A DNA stretch of 64,000 nucleotides, from assembly GCF_002631185.1 (NCBI RefSeq), contig NZ_PDNU01000003.1, positions 124,001-188,000 of the forward strand, written 5' to 3'. The stretch comes from Teichococcus rhizosphaerae (lineage in GTDB: Bacteria > Pseudomonadota > Alphaproteobacteria > Acetobacterales > Acetobacteraceae). Shown one piece after another: positions 36,040 to 48,323 of the stretch. Each line of letters begins with the position of its first letter. The stretch's first letter is position 1. Position numbers and translations under genes: made by a program. The notes beneath the pieces were generated by a model. That model was not told the DNA's origin, did not search any database, and saw nothing but the letters and a program-made list of their open reading frames with translations.

Positions 36040-37050
36040 ATGGACGCTTTCCTCGCATCCCCCATCGGCATCCTGGCGCTGACGGTCGCGCAGACCCTGG
36101 CGCTGCTGGTGCCGCTGCTGATCGCGGTGGCCTACCTCACCTATGCCGAGCGCAAGGTGATGGCGGCGATGCAGATGCGGAAGGGGCCGAACATGGTCGG
36201 CCCCTTCGGCCTTCTCCAGCCCTTCGCCGACGCGCTGAAGATGCTGCTGAAGGAGACCATCATCCCGTCCGGCGCCAACCGGGCGCTGTTCATCCTCGGC
36301 CCGATGCTGACGCTGATCCTGGCGCTCATCGCCTGGGCGGTGATCCCGGTGAACGATGGCTGGGCGATCGCCGACATCAATGTCGGCGTGCTCTACCTGC
36401 TGGCCATCTCCTCGCTCGGCGTCTACGGCATCGTCATCGCCGGCTGGGCCTCGAACTCGAAATACGCCTTCCTGGGCGCGCTGCGCTCGGCGGCGCAGAT
36501 GGTCTCCTACGAGGTCTCCATGGGCCTCGTCATCGTGACCGTCCTGCTCTGCGTGGGCAGCCTGAACCTGAGCGAGATCGTGCGGGCGCAGAGCACGGTG
36601 TGGTTCGCCATCCCGCTCTTCCCGATGTTCGTCATCTTCTTCGTCTCGACGCTGGCCGAGACGAACCGCCCGCCCTTCGACCTCGCCGAGGGCGAGTCGG
36701 AGCTGGTGGCGGGCTTCATGGTGGAATACTCCTCCATGACCTACGCCCTGTTCTTCCTGGGCGAATACGCCAACATGATCCTCATGTCGGCCATGACCAC
36801 CATCCTGTTCCTGGGTGGCTGGCTGCCGCCGATGGACATCGCGCCCTTCAACTGGGTGCCGGGGCCGATCTGGTTCATCCTGAAGATCTGCCTGTGCCTG
36901 TTCACCTTCATCTGGGTGCGCGCCACCTTCCCGCGCTACCGCTACGACCAGCTGATGCGCCTGGGGTGGAAGGTGTTCCTGCCCTTCAGCCTGGTCTGGC
37001 TGGTGCTGACGGCCTTCGTGCTGAAGCTGACGGGGTGGCTGCCGGCATGA
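36040..37050 (+). CDS. nuoH: NADH-quinone oxidoreductase subunit H
   Basis: The 336-residue membrane subunit links the hydrophilic and membrane arms and contributes to the quinone tunnel. About eight helices are visible with the family motifs [17 protein letters not shown] (about 31-47), [19 protein letters not shown] and [17 protein letters not shown]-like [14 protein letters not shown]. The charged Glu/Arg network of the E-channel is intact. 83 bp separate it from nuoI. Confidence 0.97.
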   Translation: MDAFLASPIGILALTVAQTLALLVPLLIAVAYLTYAERKVMAAMQMRKGPNMVGPFGLLQPFADALKMLLKETIIPSGANRALFILGPMLTLILALIAWAVIPVNDGWAIADINVGVLYLLAISSLGVYGIVIAGWASNSKYAFLGALRSAAQMVSYEVSMGLVIVTVLLCVGSLNLSEIVRAQSTVWFAIPLFPMFVIFFVSTLAETNRPPFDLAEGESELVAGFMVEYSSMTYALFFLGEYANMILMSAMTTILFLGGWLPPMDIAPFNWVPGPIWFILKICLCLFTFIWVRATFPRYRYDQLMRLGWKVFLPFSLVWLVLTAFVLKLTGWLPA

Positions 37051-37133
37051 ACCGACCTGTTCCGCTGGCCCCTGTCGTGATGCCCCTTGTTGGAATGACG
37101 GGCGCGGGCTACCCCCGCGCGGCGAGGTGAGAG

Positions 37134-37622
37134 ATGGCAACGCTTGACCGCGTGGCGCGCAGCCTGCTGCTGACCGAGCTGGCCTCGGGCATGGCGCTGA
37201 CGCTGAAGTATTTCTTCAGCCCGAAATCGACGATCAGCTACCCCTTCGAGAAGACGGCGCTTTCTCCCCGCTTCAAGGGCGAGCACGCGCTGCGCCGCTA
37301 TCCCAATGGCGAGGAGCGGTGCATCGCCTGCAAGCTGTGCGAGGCCATCTGCCCGGCCCTGGCCATCACCATCGAGGCCGAGCCGCGCGAGGATGGCAGC
37401 CGCCGCACCACGCGCTACGACATCGACATGACGAAGTGCATCTATTGCGGCATGTGCGAGGAAGCCTGCCCGGTCGATGCCATCGTCGAGGGGCCGAACT
37501 TCGAGTTCGCGACGGAGACGCGCGAGGAGCTGATCTACAACAAGGATCGGCTGCTCTCGAACGGCGACCGGTGGGAGCCGGAGCTCGCCAAGCGCCTCGA
37601 GCTCGACTCGTCCTACCGTTGA
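37134..37622 (+). CDS. nuoI: NADH-quinone oxidoreductase subunit I
   Basis: The 162-residue ferredoxin-like subunit binds clusters N6a and N6b through two classic motifs, [16 protein letters not shown] and [16 protein letters not shown]. An N-terminal amphipathic segment anchors it to the membrane. It is preceded by an 83-bp and followed by a 126-bp gap, the two largest breaks in the nuo operon; the second gap contains two hairpins. Confidence 0.97.
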   Translation: MATLDRVARSLLLTELASGMALTLKYFFSPKSTISYPFEKTALSPRFKGEHALRRYPNGEERCIACKLCEAICPALAITIEAEPREDGSRRTTRYDIDMTKCIYCGMCEEACPVDAIVEGPNFEFATETREELIYNKDRLLSNGDRWEPELAKRLELDSSYR

Positions 37623-37748
37623 GTTCCGCGGCGAGGGGGGTCCGGTCCGTGCCACCCTCGCGGCTTTCCTTCACGGCCCCGTCCTCCTGCCAGGACGGCT
37701 CTCTCGGAACGGTGCCATGATGCTGCATCTGCACGCGGGCGGGCTGCG

Positions 37749-38453
37749 ATGATCGCCGCACTCGCCTTCTATGTCTTCGCGGCCATCCTGATCGCGTCCG
37801 CGGTCATGGTGGTGACCAGCCGCAATCCCGTGCACAGCGTGCTGTTCCTGATCCTGGCGTTCTTCAACGCCGCGGCGCTGTTCCTGATCGCGGGGGCCGA
37901 GTTCCTGGCGATGATCCTGGTCATCGTCTATGTGGGCGCGGTTGCCGTGCTGTTCCTCTTCATCGTCATGATGCTGGACATCGACTTCAGCCGCATGCGG
38001 GAGGGGCTGCAGCGCTACGCGCCGATCGGCGCCGTGATCGGCGGCATCCTGTTCCTGGAGCTGCTCTTCGTGTTCGGCAGCTGGCAGTTCGCGCCGGACG
38101 CCACCACGCTGCGGCTGAACGCGACGCCGGGGCCGGAGGTGACCAACACCGAGGCGCTCGGCCGGCTGATCTACACGGACTACATCTACCTCTTCCAGGT
38201 GGCCGGCCTGATCCTGCTGGTCGCCATGATCGGCGCCATCGTGCTGACGCTGCGCGACAAGCCGGCCAACAGCAAGCGGCAGGACATCGCCGTGCAGGTG
38301 GCCCGCGCCGAGGCGGTGAAGCTCGCCAACCCGCCGGCCCGCGCCGGCCTCGGCCAGCTCGGCATCGTCCGCCGCCCGCTGCCGGAGGCGCCGAAGCCCA
38401 AGGCGGTCGGCCATGACGACCACCACGACCACCATGGCGGGGGGCACCACTGA
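37749..38453 (+). CDS. nuoJ: NADH-quinone oxidoreductase subunit J with His-rich tail
   Basis: The 234-residue membrane subunit has five predicted helices. [20 protein letters not shown] and [20 protein letters not shown] (about 60-80), with the pi-bulge region, match the family. After the last helix a roughly 55-residue cytoplasmic tail ends in [14 protein letters not shown], an unusually His-rich terminus that could bind metal; it is not part of the family core. One base separates it from nuoK. Confidence 0.95.
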   Translation: MIAALAFYVFAAILIASAVMVVTSRNPVHSVLFLILAFFNAAALFLIAGAEFLAMILVIVYVGAVAVLFLFIVMMLDIDFSRMREGLQRYAPIGAVIGGILFLELLFVFGSWQFAPDATTLRLNATPGPEVTNTEALGRLIYTDYIYLFQVAGLILLVAMIGAIVLTLRDKPANSKRQDIAVQVARAEAVKLANPPARAGLGQLGIVRRPLPEAPKPKAVGHDDHHDHHGGGHH

Positions 38454-38454
38454 G

Positions 38455-38766
38455 ATGCTGACCATCGGCCTCGGCCACTACCTCACCGTGAGCGCGATCC
38501 TGTTCGTGCTCGGGGTGCTGGGCATCTTCCTCAACCGGAAGAACGTCATCGTCATCCTGATGTCGATCGAGCTGCTGCTGCTCTCGGTGAACCTGAACAT
38601 GGTGGCCTTCTCCTCGGCCCTGCAGGACCTCACCGGGCAGGTCTTCGCGCTGTTCGTGCTCACCGTCGCCGCCGCGGAGGCCGCCATCGGGCTGGCCATC
38701 GTCGTCATCTACTTCCGCAACCGCGGCAGCATCGAGGTGGAGGACATCTCCACCCTGAAGGGTTAG
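38455..38766 (+). CDS. nuoK: NADH-quinone oxidoreductase subunit K
   Basis: The 103-residue membrane subunit has three helices with conserved glutamates in [13 protein letters not shown] (about 37-49) and [12 protein letters not shown], needed for proton transfer. ATG 38455 is chosen because it gives the usual length; an earlier in-frame ATG lies in the His-coding end of nuoJ. Confidence 0.96.
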   Translation: MLTIGLGHYLTVSAILFVLGVLGIFLNRKNVIVILMSIELLLLSVNLNMVAFSSALQDLTGQVFALFVLTVAAAEAAIGLAIVVIYFRNRGSIEVEDISTLKG

Positions 38767-38770
38767 GCGC

Positions 38771-40687
38771 ATGTTTGTCGGTGCCGTCTTCTTCCCGCTG
38801 CTGGGCGCCACGATCGCCGGCTTCTTCGGCCGCTGGATCGGCGACCGCGCGGCGCAATGGGCGACCGTGCTCTGCATGGCGCTGGCCGCCGTCTGCGGCA
38901 TTTCCAGCTTCATCCAGGTGGCCTTCGGCCATGCGCCGGCCACGGTCGAGATCGTGACCTGGCTCGATGTCGGCGGGCTGCAGCTCTCCTGGGCGCTGCG
39001 CTACGACACGCTGGCCGCCATGATGGTGGCCATGGTCACGCTGATCTCGACCATGATCCACCTCTACAGCGTGGGCTACATGTCGCACGACGCGACCATC
39101 CCGCGCTTCTTCGCCTATCTCTCGCTGTTCACCTTCATGATGCTCATGCTGGTGACCGCCGATAACCTGCTGCAGCTGTTCTTCGGCTGGGAGGGCGTCG
39201 GCCTCGCGAGCTACCTGCTGATCGGCTACTGGTATGAGCGCGAGAGCGCCAACCGCGCGGCAATGAAGGCCTTCATCGTCAACCGCGTGGGCGACCTCTT
39301 CTTCATGCTGGGCATGGGCCTGACCTTCTGGACCTTCGGCAGCATCGAGTTCGACACCATCTTCCAGGGCGTCGAGGCGGCGCGCCAGCTCACCTTCGCG
39401 GGCTATCCTGTGATCGAGGTGATCGGCCTGCTCTTCTTCCTGGGCGCCATGGGCAAGTCGGCGCAGATCGGCCTGCACACCTGGCTGCCGGACGCGATGG
39501 AAGGACCGACGCCCGTTTCCGCGCTGATCCACGCGGCCACCATGGTCACGGCGGGCGTGTTCCTGATGGCGCGCATGTCGCCGCTGATGGAATACGCGCC
39601 GAACGTGCTGGGCTTCATCACCGTCATCGGCGCGACCACGGCGCTGTTCGCGGCCAGCGTCGGCATGGTGCAGAACGACATCAAGCGGGTCATCGCCTAT
39701 TCGACCTGCTCGCAGCTCGGCTACATGTTCTTCGCGGTGGGCGTCGGCGCCTATCAGGCCGCCGTCTTCCACCTCTTCACCCACGCCTTCTTCAAGGCGC
39801 TGCTCTTCCTGGGCGCGGGCTCCGTCATCCACGCCATGTCGGACGAGCAGGACATCCGCCGCATGGGCGGGATCTGGAAGAAGATCCCGGTCACCTATGC
39901 CATGTTCTGGATCGGCTCCCTGGCCCTGGCGGGCGTGCCCTACTTCGCCGGCTACTATTCCAAGGACATGATCCTGGAGGCCGCCTTCGCCGGCCATGGC
40001 TGGACGGCGGGCTACGCCTTCGCCTGCGGCATCGTCGCCGCGTTCCTGACCGCCTTCTACTCCTGGCGGCTGATCATCATGACCTTCCACGGCACCCCGC
40101 GCGCCGACCATCACACGATGGAGCACGTGCACGAGAGCCCGGCGGTCATGCTGGTGCCGCTGCTGGTGCTGGCGCTGGGCGCGCTGTTCACCGGCGCCTA
40201 TTTCTACGAGGACTTCGTCGGCCACCACTGGGCCGAGTTCTGGAACGGCTCGATCGTCAACGCGCCGCACAACCACATCATGCACGAGGCGCACGAGGTC
40301 CCCTCCTGGGTGCCGCTGGCGCCGACGGTGGTGGGCGTGGCGGGCATCGCGCTGGCCTATGTGCTCTACATGTTCCTGCCCCACCTGCCGGGGCGGATCG
40401 CCGCCACGGTGCCGGGGCTGTACCGCTTCCTGCTGAACAAGTGGTACTTCGACGAGCTGTATGACCGCATCTTCGTCCGCCCCGCGCGCGCGCTGGCCGT
40501 GCAGCTCTGGAAGGTGGGCGACGTCAAGATCATCGACGGCATGCCGAACGGCGCCGCCAGCCTGACCGCGCAGGCTTCCAGCCGGGTGGTGAGGTTCCAG
40601 ACGGGCCGGGTGGCGAACTACGCCTTCGCCATGATCATCGGCCTCGTCCTCTTCGTCAGCATCTTCCTCTTTGGGGTCGGCCGATGA
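38771..40687 (+). CDS. nuoL: NADH-quinone oxidoreductase subunit L
   Basis: The 638-residue antiporter-like subunit is the distal proton pump. Motifs include [19 protein letters not shown] (about 138-156), the key-lysine helix [20 protein letters not shown] and [19 protein letters not shown]. The C-terminal part carries the long lateral helix that runs along NuoM and NuoN. The stop overlaps nuoM by 4 bp. Confidence 0.97.
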   Translation: MFVGAVFFPLLGATIAGFFGRWIGDRAAQWATVLCMALAAVCGISSFIQVAFGHAPATVEIVTWLDVGGLQLSWALRYDTLAAMMVAMVTLISTMIHLYSVGYMSHDATIPRFFAYLSLFTFMMLMLVTADNLLQLFFGWEGVGLASYLLIGYWYERESANRAAMKAFIVNRVGDLFFMLGMGLTFWTFGSIEFDTIFQGVEAARQLTFAGYPVIEVIGLLFFLGAMGKSAQIGLHTWLPDAMEGPTPVSALIHAATMVTAGVFLMARMSPLMEYAPNVLGFITVIGATTALFAASVGMVQNDIKRVIAYSTCSQLGYMFFAVGVGAYQAAVFHLFTHAFFKALLFLGAGSVIHAMSDEQDIRRMGGIWKKIPVTYAMFWIGSLALAGVPYFAGYYSKDMILEAAFAGHGWTAGYAFACGIVAAFLTAFYSWRLIIMTFHGTPRADHHTMEHVHESPAVMLVPLLVLALGALFTGAYFYEDFVGHHWAEFWNGSIVNAPHNHIMHEAHEVPSWVPLAPTVVGVAGIALAYVLYMFLPHLPGRIAATVPGLYRFLLNKWYFDELYDRIFVRPARALAVQLWKVGDVKIIDGMPNGAASLTAQASSRVVRFQTGRVANYAFAMIIGLVLFVSIFLFGVGR

Positions 40688-42195
40688 ACGCCGCGGGTTT
40701 TCCCCTGCTCTCGCTGCTCACCTTCCTGCCGCTGGTGGGCGCGGGCATCATCCTGTTCGTGCGCGGGGAGGAGGCGGTGGTCGCCTCCAACGCCCGCTGG
40801 ACCGCGCTGTGGACCAGCCTGATCACCTTCGGGCTCTCGCTGATCCTGTGGTTCCAGTTCGACAAGAGCACGGCCGACTTCCAGTTCGTCGAGCAGATGA
40901 GCTGGATGCCGGAGTTCGGCCTCGGCTACCACATGGGCGTGGACGGCATCTCGGTGCTGTTCGTGCTGCTCTCCACGGCGCTGACCCCGCTCTGCATCCT
41001 CTCCTCCTGGGAGGCCATCCAGAGCCGGGTGCGCGAGTACATGATCGCCTTCCTCGTCCTCGAGACGATGATGGTCGGTATGTTCTCCTCGCTCGACGTG
41101 GTGATGTTCTACATCTTCTTCGAGGGCGTGCTGATCCCGATGTTCCTGATCATCGGGGTCTGGGGCGGCGCGCGGCGGGTCTATGCCGCCTACAAGCTGT
41201 TCCTCTACACGCTGCTCGGCTCGCTGCTGATGCTGCTGGCCATGCTGGTGCTGTGGTACCAGGCCGGCACCACCTCCATCCCGGCGCTCTTCGAGCTGAC
41301 CATCGCGCCCAGCACCCAGGTCTGGCTGTTCCTGGCCTTCTTCGCCTCCTTCGCCGTGAAGGTGCCGATGTGGCCGGTGCACACCTGGCTGCCGGACGCC
41401 CATGTGGAGGCGCCCACCGCCGGCTCCGTCATCCTGGCGGGCGTGCTGCTGAAGATGGGCGCCTATGGCTTCCTGCGCTTCTCGCTGCCGCTGCTGCCGC
41501 AGGCCACCGAGTGGTTCGCGCCGCTGATGTTCGCGCTTTCCGTCATCGCCGTGGTCTACACCTCGCTGGTGGCGCTGGCGCAGGAGGACATGAAGAAGCT
41601 GATCGCCTATTCCTCGGTCGCCCATATGGGCATCGTGACGATCGGCATCTTCACCCTGAACCACCAGGGCATCTCGGGCGCGATCTTCCAGATGCTGAGC
41701 CACGGCGTCGTCTCCGGCGCGCTGTTCCTCTGCGTCGGCGTGCTCTACGACCGGGTCCACTCGCGCGAGATCGCTCGCTATGGCGGCGTCGCCAAGATCA
41801 TGCCGGGCTACGCGCTGGTGTTCATGCTGTTCACCATGGGCTCCGTGGCGCTGCCCGGCACCGCCGGCTTCCCCGGCGAGTTCCTGGTCATCGTGGGCGC
41901 CTGGAACGCCAATCCCTGGGTCGCCTTCGGCGCCGCCCTCGGCATGATCCTGGGCGCCGCCTACATGCTCTACCTCTACCGCCGGGTCGTGTTCAGCAAG
42001 ATCACCCGCGAGGACCTGAAGGCCCTGCTGGACCTCAGCCCGCGCGAATACGTGACCTTCGCGCCGCTGATCCTGCTGACGCTGTGGATGGGCATCTATC
42101 CGTCCTCCTTCCTTTCCTTCTTCGAGGCCAGCGTCGCGGCCCTCGTCTCGCGGCATGAGGCCGCGATGGCGTTGCCGCGCCTGGCCGGGATGTGA
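40684..42195 (+). CDS. nuoM: NADH-quinone oxidoreductase subunit M
   Basis: The 503-residue antiporter-like proton-pumping subunit shows [18 protein letters not shown] with the essential Glu, [20 protein letters not shown] and [13 protein letters not shown]. About 14 helices are predicted. It overlaps nuoL and nuoN by 4 bp each, consistent with coupled synthesis of the three pump subunits. Confidence 0.97.
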   Translation: MNAAGFPLLSLLTFLPLVGAGIILFVRGEEAVVASNARWTALWTSLITFGLSLILWFQFDKSTADFQFVEQMSWMPEFGLGYHMGVDGISVLFVLLSTALTPLCILSSWEAIQSRVREYMIAFLVLETMMVGMFSSLDVVMFYIFFEGVLIPMFLIIGVWGGARRVYAAYKLFLYTLLGSLLMLLAMLVLWYQAGTTSIPALFELTIAPSTQVWLFLAFFASFAVKVPMWPVHTWLPDAHVEAPTAGSVILAGVLLKMGAYGFLRFSLPLLPQATEWFAPLMFALSVIAVVYTSLVALAQEDMKKLIAYSSVAHMGIVTIGIFTLNHQGISGAIFQMLSHGVVSGALFLCVGVLYDRVHSREIARYGGVAKIMPGYALVFMLFTMGSVALPGTAGFPGEFLVIVGAWNANPWVAFGAALGMILGAAYMLYLYRRVVFSKITREDLKALLDLSPREYVTFAPLILLTLWMGIYPSSFLSFFEASVAALVSRHEAAMALPRLAGM

Positions 42196-43619
42196 CCGGC
42201 ATGAACTGGACCCTCGTCCTCCCCGAGCTGGTGCTGGCGACCGCCGGTCTGGCCGCGCTGGTGGCCGGCGTGCTGCCGAGGCGCGACACCAGCTTCGCCA
42301 TCAACATGGGCGTGTTCGGCGCCATGCTGCTGGCCGCCGTGCTGGTGCTGGCGCAGCCCGAGGGCACCGCCTTCGCCGGCCAGTACGTGTCGGACGACTT
42401 CACGCGATTCATGAAGCTGCTCGTGCTGGCGGGCGCCGCACTCGGCCTGCTCGTGGCGATGGACTGGAACGTCAAGGAAGGGCTGTCGAAGTTCGAGTTC
42501 CCGCTGCTGCTGCTGTTCAGCAGCCTGGGCATGATGGTCATGGTCTCGGCCAACGACCTCATTGCCCTGTATCTGGGCCTCGAGCTGCTCTCGCTGTCGC
42601 TCTACGTCATCGCCGCCTTCAACCGGGACAGCGAGCGCTCGGCCGAGGCGGGGCTGAAGTACTTCATCCTGGGCTCGCTGGCCTCCGGCCTGCTGCTCTA
42701 CGGCGCGAGCCTCGTCTATGGCTTCGCCGGCTCCACCAACTTCGACCGCATCGCCGACGCGGTGGGCGCCACGGAAGGCGTGCCCTTCGGCCTGGTGGTC
42801 GGGCTGGTCTTCGTGCTGGCGGCCCTGGCCTTCAAGGTCTCGGCCGTGCCCTTCCACATGTGGACGCCCGACGTCTATGAGGGCGCGCCGACGCCGGTGA
42901 CGGCCTTCTTCGCCTCCGCCCCCAAGGTCGCGGCCATCGCGCTGCTGACCCGTGTGGCGGCCGGCCCCTTCGGCGAGCTGGTGGACCAGTGGCAGCAGGT
43001 GCTGATCCTGGCCTCGCTGGGCTCCATGATCCTGGGCGCGCTCGCCGCCATCGGGCAGCGCAACATCAAGCGCCTGATGGCCTATTCCTCCATCGGCCAT
43101 GTCGGCTACGCGCTGATGGGCCTGGCGGTGGGCAGCGACCTCGGCATTCGCGGCCTGCTGCTCTACATGGCCATCTATCTCTTCACCAATGTCGGCGCCT
43201 TCGCGGTGCTGGTGGCGATGCGCCGCAACGGCCGCGCCCTGGAGGGGATCGACGACCTCGCCGGCCTCGGCAAGTCCGACCCCGCCATGGCGCTCGCCAT
43301 GACGGTGTTCATGCTTTCCATGGCGGGCATCCCGCCGCTGGCCGGCTTCTTCGGCAAGCTCTACGTCTTCCTGGCGGCGGTCTATGGCGGCTACTGGGTG
43401 CTGGCGGTGGTCGGCGTTCTGACCTCGGCCGTCTCCGCCTATTATTACCTGCGCGTCATCAAGGTGATGTATTTCGACGCAGGCGACGCCTTCGACGCGC
43501 GGCCGACGAGCATCTCCGTCGTGCTGGCGGGGACGGGGCTGTTCACCGTCTTCTTCTTCGCCTTCCCGGCGCCCTTCCTGGCCGCGGCGCAGGCGGCCGT
43601 GGCCGCGCTGGTGGGGTGA
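42192..43619 (+). CDS. nuoN: NADH-quinone oxidoreductase subunit N
   Basis: The 475-residue antiporter-like subunit is the last nuo gene. [18 protein letters not shown] (about 119-136), [20 protein letters not shown] and [20 protein letters not shown] are diagnostic. The start is GTG 42192, overlapping the nuoM stop as GTGA; ATG 42201 is an alternative that drops three residues. birA begins one base after the stop. Confidence 0.96.
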   Translation: MTGMNWTLVLPELVLATAGLAALVAGVLPRRDTSFAINMGVFGAMLLAAVLVLAQPEGTAFAGQYVSDDFTRFMKLLVLAGAALGLLVAMDWNVKEGLSKFEFPLLLLFSSLGMMVMVSANDLIALYLGLELLSLSLYVIAAFNRDSERSAEAGLKYFILGSLASGLLLYGASLVYGFAGSTNFDRIADAVGATEGVPFGLVVGLVFVLAALAFKVSAVPFHMWTPDVYEGAPTPVTAFFASAPKVAAIALLTRVAAGPFGELVDQWQQVLILASLGSMILGALAAIGQRNIKRLMAYSSIGHVGYALMGLAVGSDLGIRGLLLYMAIYLFTNVGAFAVLVAMRRNGRALEGIDDLAGLGKSDPAMALAMTVFMLSMAGIPPLAGFFGKLYVFLAAVYGGYWVLAVVGVLTSAVSAYYYLRVIKVMYFDAGDAFDARPTSISVVLAGTGLFTVFFFAFPAPFLAAAQAAVAALVG

Positions 43620-43620
43620 G

Positions 43621-44382
43621 GTGACGGGCGCCGCTCCCGCGTGGCGCCTGCGCGTCCATGACGAACTGGCCAGCACGCAGGATGGCGTGCTGGCCGCCGC
43701 CCTGGAGGGGGAGCCGGAGGGCCTCGCCATCCTCGCCCGTCGGCAGGTGGCAGGGCGCGGCACGCAGGGCCGGCACTGGCGCTCGCCGCCCGGCAATCTC
43801 TACCTCTCCTTCCTGCTGCGCCCCGAGGGGCTCGCGCGAGAATTGCCGCAATGGTCGTTGCTGATGGCGGTCGCCCTGGCCGACGCCCTGGCGCCGCTGC
43901 TGCCCGACCCGTCCCGGCTGCGGCTGAAATGGCCGAACGACCTGCTGCTGGACGGCGCCAAATGCGCCGGCATCCTGACGCAAGGGACGCCCGGAGAGGA
44001 TGGGGGCATCGGCTGGCTGGCCTGCGGCATCGGGGTGAACCTCGCCGAGGCGCCGGTGCTGCCGGACCGCCCGACAGCCAGCCTCCGCCAGGCCGGCCTC
44101 GTGCCGCCGGAGCCCGTGGCCTTCGCCTGGTCGCTGCTGGCGGCGCTCGACCGCTGGCGCGAGCTCCAGGGGCGCCAGGGCTTCGCGCCCGTGCGGCTCG
44201 CCTGGATGGCACGGGGGCCGGCCCAGGGCAGCAGGCTGCGCCTGAACCGCCCTGAGGGCATTCTGGAGGGAACCTATGAGGGCCTCTCGCCCGAGGGGCG
44301 GCTTCTGCTGCGAACCGGTACGAGCCTCCAGGCCATCTCCTCAGGCGAGATAGTTCCTGTGCCACTGCCAACAGCCGGTTGA
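43621..44382 (+). CDS. birA: Biotin-[acetyl-CoA-carboxylase] ligase
   Basis: The 253-residue enzyme activates biotin with ATP and attaches it to biotin carboxyl carrier protein. GRGTQGRHW (45-53) is the biotinyl-AMP loop and KWPNDLLLDGAK (103-114) holds the catalytic lysine. A C-terminal SH3-like domain follows. There is no N-terminal helix-turn-helix, so it is a monofunctional ligase and not a repressor. It starts at GTG 43621 one base after nuoN, the usual alphaproteobacterial position. Confidence 0.94.
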   Translation: MTGAAPAWRLRVHDELASTQDGVLAAALEGEPEGLAILARRQVAGRGTQGRHWRSPPGNLYLSFLLRPEGLARELPQWSLLMAVALADALAPLLPDPSRLRLKWPNDLLLDGAKCAGILTQGTPGEDGGIGWLACGIGVNLAEAPVLPDRPTASLRQAGLVPPEPVAFAWSLLAALDRWRELQGRQGFAPVRLAWMARGPAQGSRLRLNRPEGILEGTYEGLSPEGRLLLRTGTSLQAISSGEIVPVPLPTAG

Positions 44383-44669
44383 GCGGCCGCGCCGTCCGCA
44401 ATCCGTGATCGGCATGGGCCCTGTTCGGCCGATGCAATCCGCCCCCTGCTGGGGTTATGTGAACGGCGTGAGACAGAGACAGGCGAGACTCCGGCATACC
44501 CGCTCTGCGGACGCGCAAGGCCTGTTGGCGGGACGGGAGTGCCACCCCACCTGTTGTTTCAAGGATTTGCCTGACGCGTCCGCGCCCCGCAAAGGCGCCG
44601 GACTGACGAGGGCCACGAAACCTGCCCCCAGGGGCATGACTGCATGAACATCACCACTGGCGAGAATCA

Positions 44670-46325
44670 ATGAACAATAATGGAGACTTGGCCTTCATCC
44701 CGCTTGGCGGGACGGGGGAGATCGGCCTGAACCTGAATGTCTATCGCTGCGACGGGCAGCTTCTGGCGATCGATTGCGGCATCGGCTTCGGTGGCGCGGA
44801 GCAGCCCGAGGCGGAAGTTATGGTGCCCGACCCCGCCTGGCTCGCGGAACGCCGCGACAAGCTGCTGGGCCTGGTCATCACCCATGCGCATGAGGACCAT
44901 ATCGGCGCCGTGGCGCCGCTCTGGCCGCAGCTGCGCTGCCCGGTCTATGCCAGCCCCTTCACCGCCGCCGTGCTGCGCCGCAAGCTGGGGGAGGCGGGGC
45001 TGATGGGGCAGGTGAAGCTGATCACCGTTCCGCTGGGAGGCTCGCTGCAGCTCGGGCCGTTCGGCCTGCGCTTCATCCGCGTCACCCATTCGGTGCCGGA
45101 GCCGCAATCCATCGCCATCCGCACGCCCTATGGCACCGTGCTGCACACCGGCGACTGGAAGCTGGACCCCGACCCTCTGGTGGGCGAGCCGACCGACGAG
45201 GCCGCCTTCGCCGAGCTGGGCCGCGAGGGCGTGCTGGCTATGGTGTGCGACAGCACCAACGCGCTGGTGGAGGGCCATTCGGGCAGCGAGGCGGAGGTGC
45301 GCCGCAACCTCACCGCGCTGATCCGCCAGTTGAAGGGGCGCGTCGCCGTCACCTGCTTCGCCACCAACGTGGCGCGGGTGGAATCCATCGCGCTCGCCGC
45401 GCAGGCCGCGGGCCGCAAGGTGGCGCTGTTCGGCCGCAGCCTGCGCAACGCCGAGGCGGCGGCGCGCGAGTGCGGCTACATGCGCGAGGTCGAACCCTTC
45501 ATCCACGAGGATGACGCGGATGACGTGCCGGACGACCAGCTGCTGATCATCTGCACCGGCAGCCAGGGCGAGCCGCGCTCGGCCATGTCCAAGATCGCCG
45601 CCGACACCCATCCGCGCATCTCGCTCGGGGAAGGGGACACGGTGATCTTCTCCTCGCGCATGATCCCGGGCAATGAGCGCGCCATCCTGCGCATGCAGGA
45701 CGAGCTGGCCCGTGGCGGCTGCCGCGTGATGACGGCGGACGACCACATGGTGCATGTCTCCGGCCACCCGGCGCGGGACGAGCTGAAGCGGCTTTATTCC
45801 CTGGTGAAGCCGCGCTTCGCCGTGCCGGTGCATGGCGAGTGGCGCCACCTGCAGGAGCATGCCGCGCTCGCCCGCGAGATGGGCTCCACGCCTGTGCTGG
45901 TGGAGGATGGCGACGTGCTGCGCCTCGGCCCGCTTTCCGGCAACGCCACGCCGGAGGTGGTGGAGGGCGTGCCCACCGGCCAGCTCGCGCTGGATGGCGA
46001 GCGGCTGCTGCCGCTGGAAGGCGGCGTGCTGGGCGCACGGCGGCGGATGCTGTTCAACGGCATCGTCGTGGCCTCGCTGGCGGTGGACCAGTCGGGGCGG
46101 GTGCTGGGCAACCCGGTGGTGTCCGCGCCCGGGCTGTTCGACATGGGCGATGCCGAACCGGGGCAGATCGCCGACGAGCTGGCCCGCGCCGTGACCGACA
46201 TGCCGCCGGCCCTGAAGCGCGAGGACGACACGCTGCGGGACGCGGCGCGCACGGCGCTGCGCAAGGCGATGGGGCGGCGGCTGCGCAAGCGGCCGAGCGT
46301 CGAGATCCACCTGCTGCGGGTCTGA
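44670..46325 (+). CDS. rnj: Ribonuclease J
   Basis: The 551-residue metallo-beta-lactamase/beta-CASP ribonuclease processes and degrades RNA, with 5' exonuclease and endonuclease activity in the family. Zinc ligands lie in THAHEDHIGA (71-80), HTGDWKLDPDP follows, and the beta-CASP motifs include ICTGSQGEPRSAM and VSGHPARDELKRL. ATG 44670 begins MNNNGDLAFIPLGGTGEIG, the usual N-terminus. The 287 bp between birA and rnj hold no supported gene; a type III pantothenate kinase gene often found there is missing. Confidence 0.95.
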   Translation: MNNNGDLAFIPLGGTGEIGLNLNVYRCDGQLLAIDCGIGFGGAEQPEAEVMVPDPAWLAERRDKLLGLVITHAHEDHIGAVAPLWPQLRCPVYASPFTAAVLRRKLGEAGLMGQVKLITVPLGGSLQLGPFGLRFIRVTHSVPEPQSIAIRTPYGTVLHTGDWKLDPDPLVGEPTDEAAFAELGREGVLAMVCDSTNALVEGHSGSEAEVRRNLTALIRQLKGRVAVTCFATNVARVESIALAAQAAGRKVALFGRSLRNAEAAARECGYMREVEPFIHEDDADDVPDDQLLIICTGSQGEPRSAMSKIAADTHPRISLGEGDTVIFSSRMIPGNERAILRMQDELARGGCRVMTADDHMVHVSGHPARDELKRLYSLVKPRFAVPVHGEWRHLQEHAALAREMGSTPVLVEDGDVLRLGPLSGNATPEVVEGVPTGQLALDGERLLPLEGGVLGARRRMLFNGIVVASLAVDQSGRVLGNPVVSAPGLFDMGDAEPGQIADELARAVTDMPPALKREDDTLRDAARTALRKAMGRRLRKRPSVEIHLLRV

Positions 46326-46338
46326 GGACAGGAAAAGG

Positions 46339-46374
46339 CCAGGGGAAGGAATTCCCCTGGACCCCATCTTTTTT
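46339..46374 (+). terminator. Intrinsic terminator of rnj
   Basis: CCAGGGGAA and TTCCCCTGG pair around GGAA, followed after eight bases by six T. It separates rnj from the convergent lolD gene. Confidence 0.8.
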
Positions 46375-46382
46375 CTGTCAGT

Positions 46383-47052
<670 letters not shown>

Positions 47053-47060
<8 letters not shown>

Positions 47061-48315
47061 TGCGGAGCGCCTCCACCGGGTCGGTGCGCGCGGCGCGCCA
47101 GGAAGGATAGAGCGTGGCCAGCAGCGAAAGGCCGAGGCCCATCAGCACCACCTGCGTCACCTCGCCGGGGTCCACCACCGCCGGCAGGCGGGTGAGGAAA
47201 TAGACTTCCGGGCTGAACAGCTGCGTGCCGGTGAGCGATTGCAGGAACTGCCGGATGTGCTCGATGTTCAGGCAGAACACCAGCCCGAGCGCGAAGCCGA
47301 TGGCGGTGCCGAGCACGCCGATCGAGGTGCCGCACAGGAGGAAGATGCGCATCACCGCGCCGCTGGTGGCACCCATGGTGCGCAGGATGGCGATGTCACG
47401 CCCCTTGTCCTTCACCAGCATGATCAGCGACGAGACGATGTTGAACGCCGCCACGATGATGATGAGGGTGAGGATCAGGAACATCACGTTCCGCTCCACC
47501 TGCACCGCGGCGAAGAAGGAGGAATTGGCCGCCTGCCAGTCCAGCACCCGCACAGGGGTGGGGGACAGCGCCTGGGCGATCTCCCGCGACACCGCCCGCA
47601 CATTGTCCGGGTCGTGGACGAACACCTCGATCTGCGAGGCGGCGTCGCGCATCTGGAAGTAGATCTGCGCCGCCGGCAGGGGGAGGAAGACGTAGGAGCT
47701 GTCATACTCGTTCATCCCCGCCTCGAACATCGCCACCACCGTGTAGGCGCGCAGGCGCGGCACGGTGCCGATCACGGTGGCCCGCCCCTGGGGCGAGACC
47801 AGCGTCACCTTGTCGCCCAGCCGCACGCCGAGCTTCTGCGCCAGCCGCGTGCCGATCAGGATGGCGTCCTCGCCCTGGAAGGCATCGAGGGTGCCGGCGC
47901 GGATGTTGCCGGCCAGCAGCGGCCGGGCGCGCAAATCCTCGGGCCTGATGCCGCGCGCGAGGCCCCCGGTGGCGCCGCCGGCCTCGCTGGTCAGCAGCAC
48001 CTGTCCCTCGACGATGGGGGTGGCGCTGGCCACCCCCGCCAGGCGGCGCACCCGCTCGGCGATGTCGTCATAGTCGCGCAGGCCGCCGCCCGGGCCGCCG
48101 GACGCGGCATGGATGCCGAGATGTCCGTTCAGCCCCAGGATGCGGCCCAGCAGCTCCTGCCGGAAGCCGTTCATCACGCTCATCACGATGATCAGCGTGG
48201 CGACGCCGAGGGCGATGCCCACCAGCGAGAAGCCGGCGATCACCGAGACGAAGCGCTCGCCCTTGCGCGCCCGCAGGTAGCGGAACGCGACCTTCCGTTC
48301 GAACGCCCCGAACAT
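47053..48315 (-). CDS. lolC: Lipoprotein-releasing system permease LolC/LolE
   Basis: The 420-residue inner-membrane protein has an N-terminal helix after [20 protein letters not shown], a large periplasmic domain (about 50-270) and three C-terminal helices in the FtsX/MacB-type arrangement. [20 protein letters not shown] and [20 protein letters not shown] are LolC/E hallmarks. Only one permease gene is present, so the transporter is probably a LolF-like homodimer, as in other alphaproteobacteria. It lies 8 bp after proS. Confidence 0.93.
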
Positions 48316-48323
48316 GCGGCCCG

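Noticed and set aside
33649-37140. Minus-strand open frame of about 1160 codons opposite nuoG and nuoH
   Set aside because: Compositional shadow; the plus strand encodes canonical complex I subunits.
44405-44647. 80-codon plus-strand frame between birA and rnj
   Set aside because: No convincing ribosome-binding site, no recognisable fold, and no resemblance to the expected pantothenate kinase; treated as non-coding.
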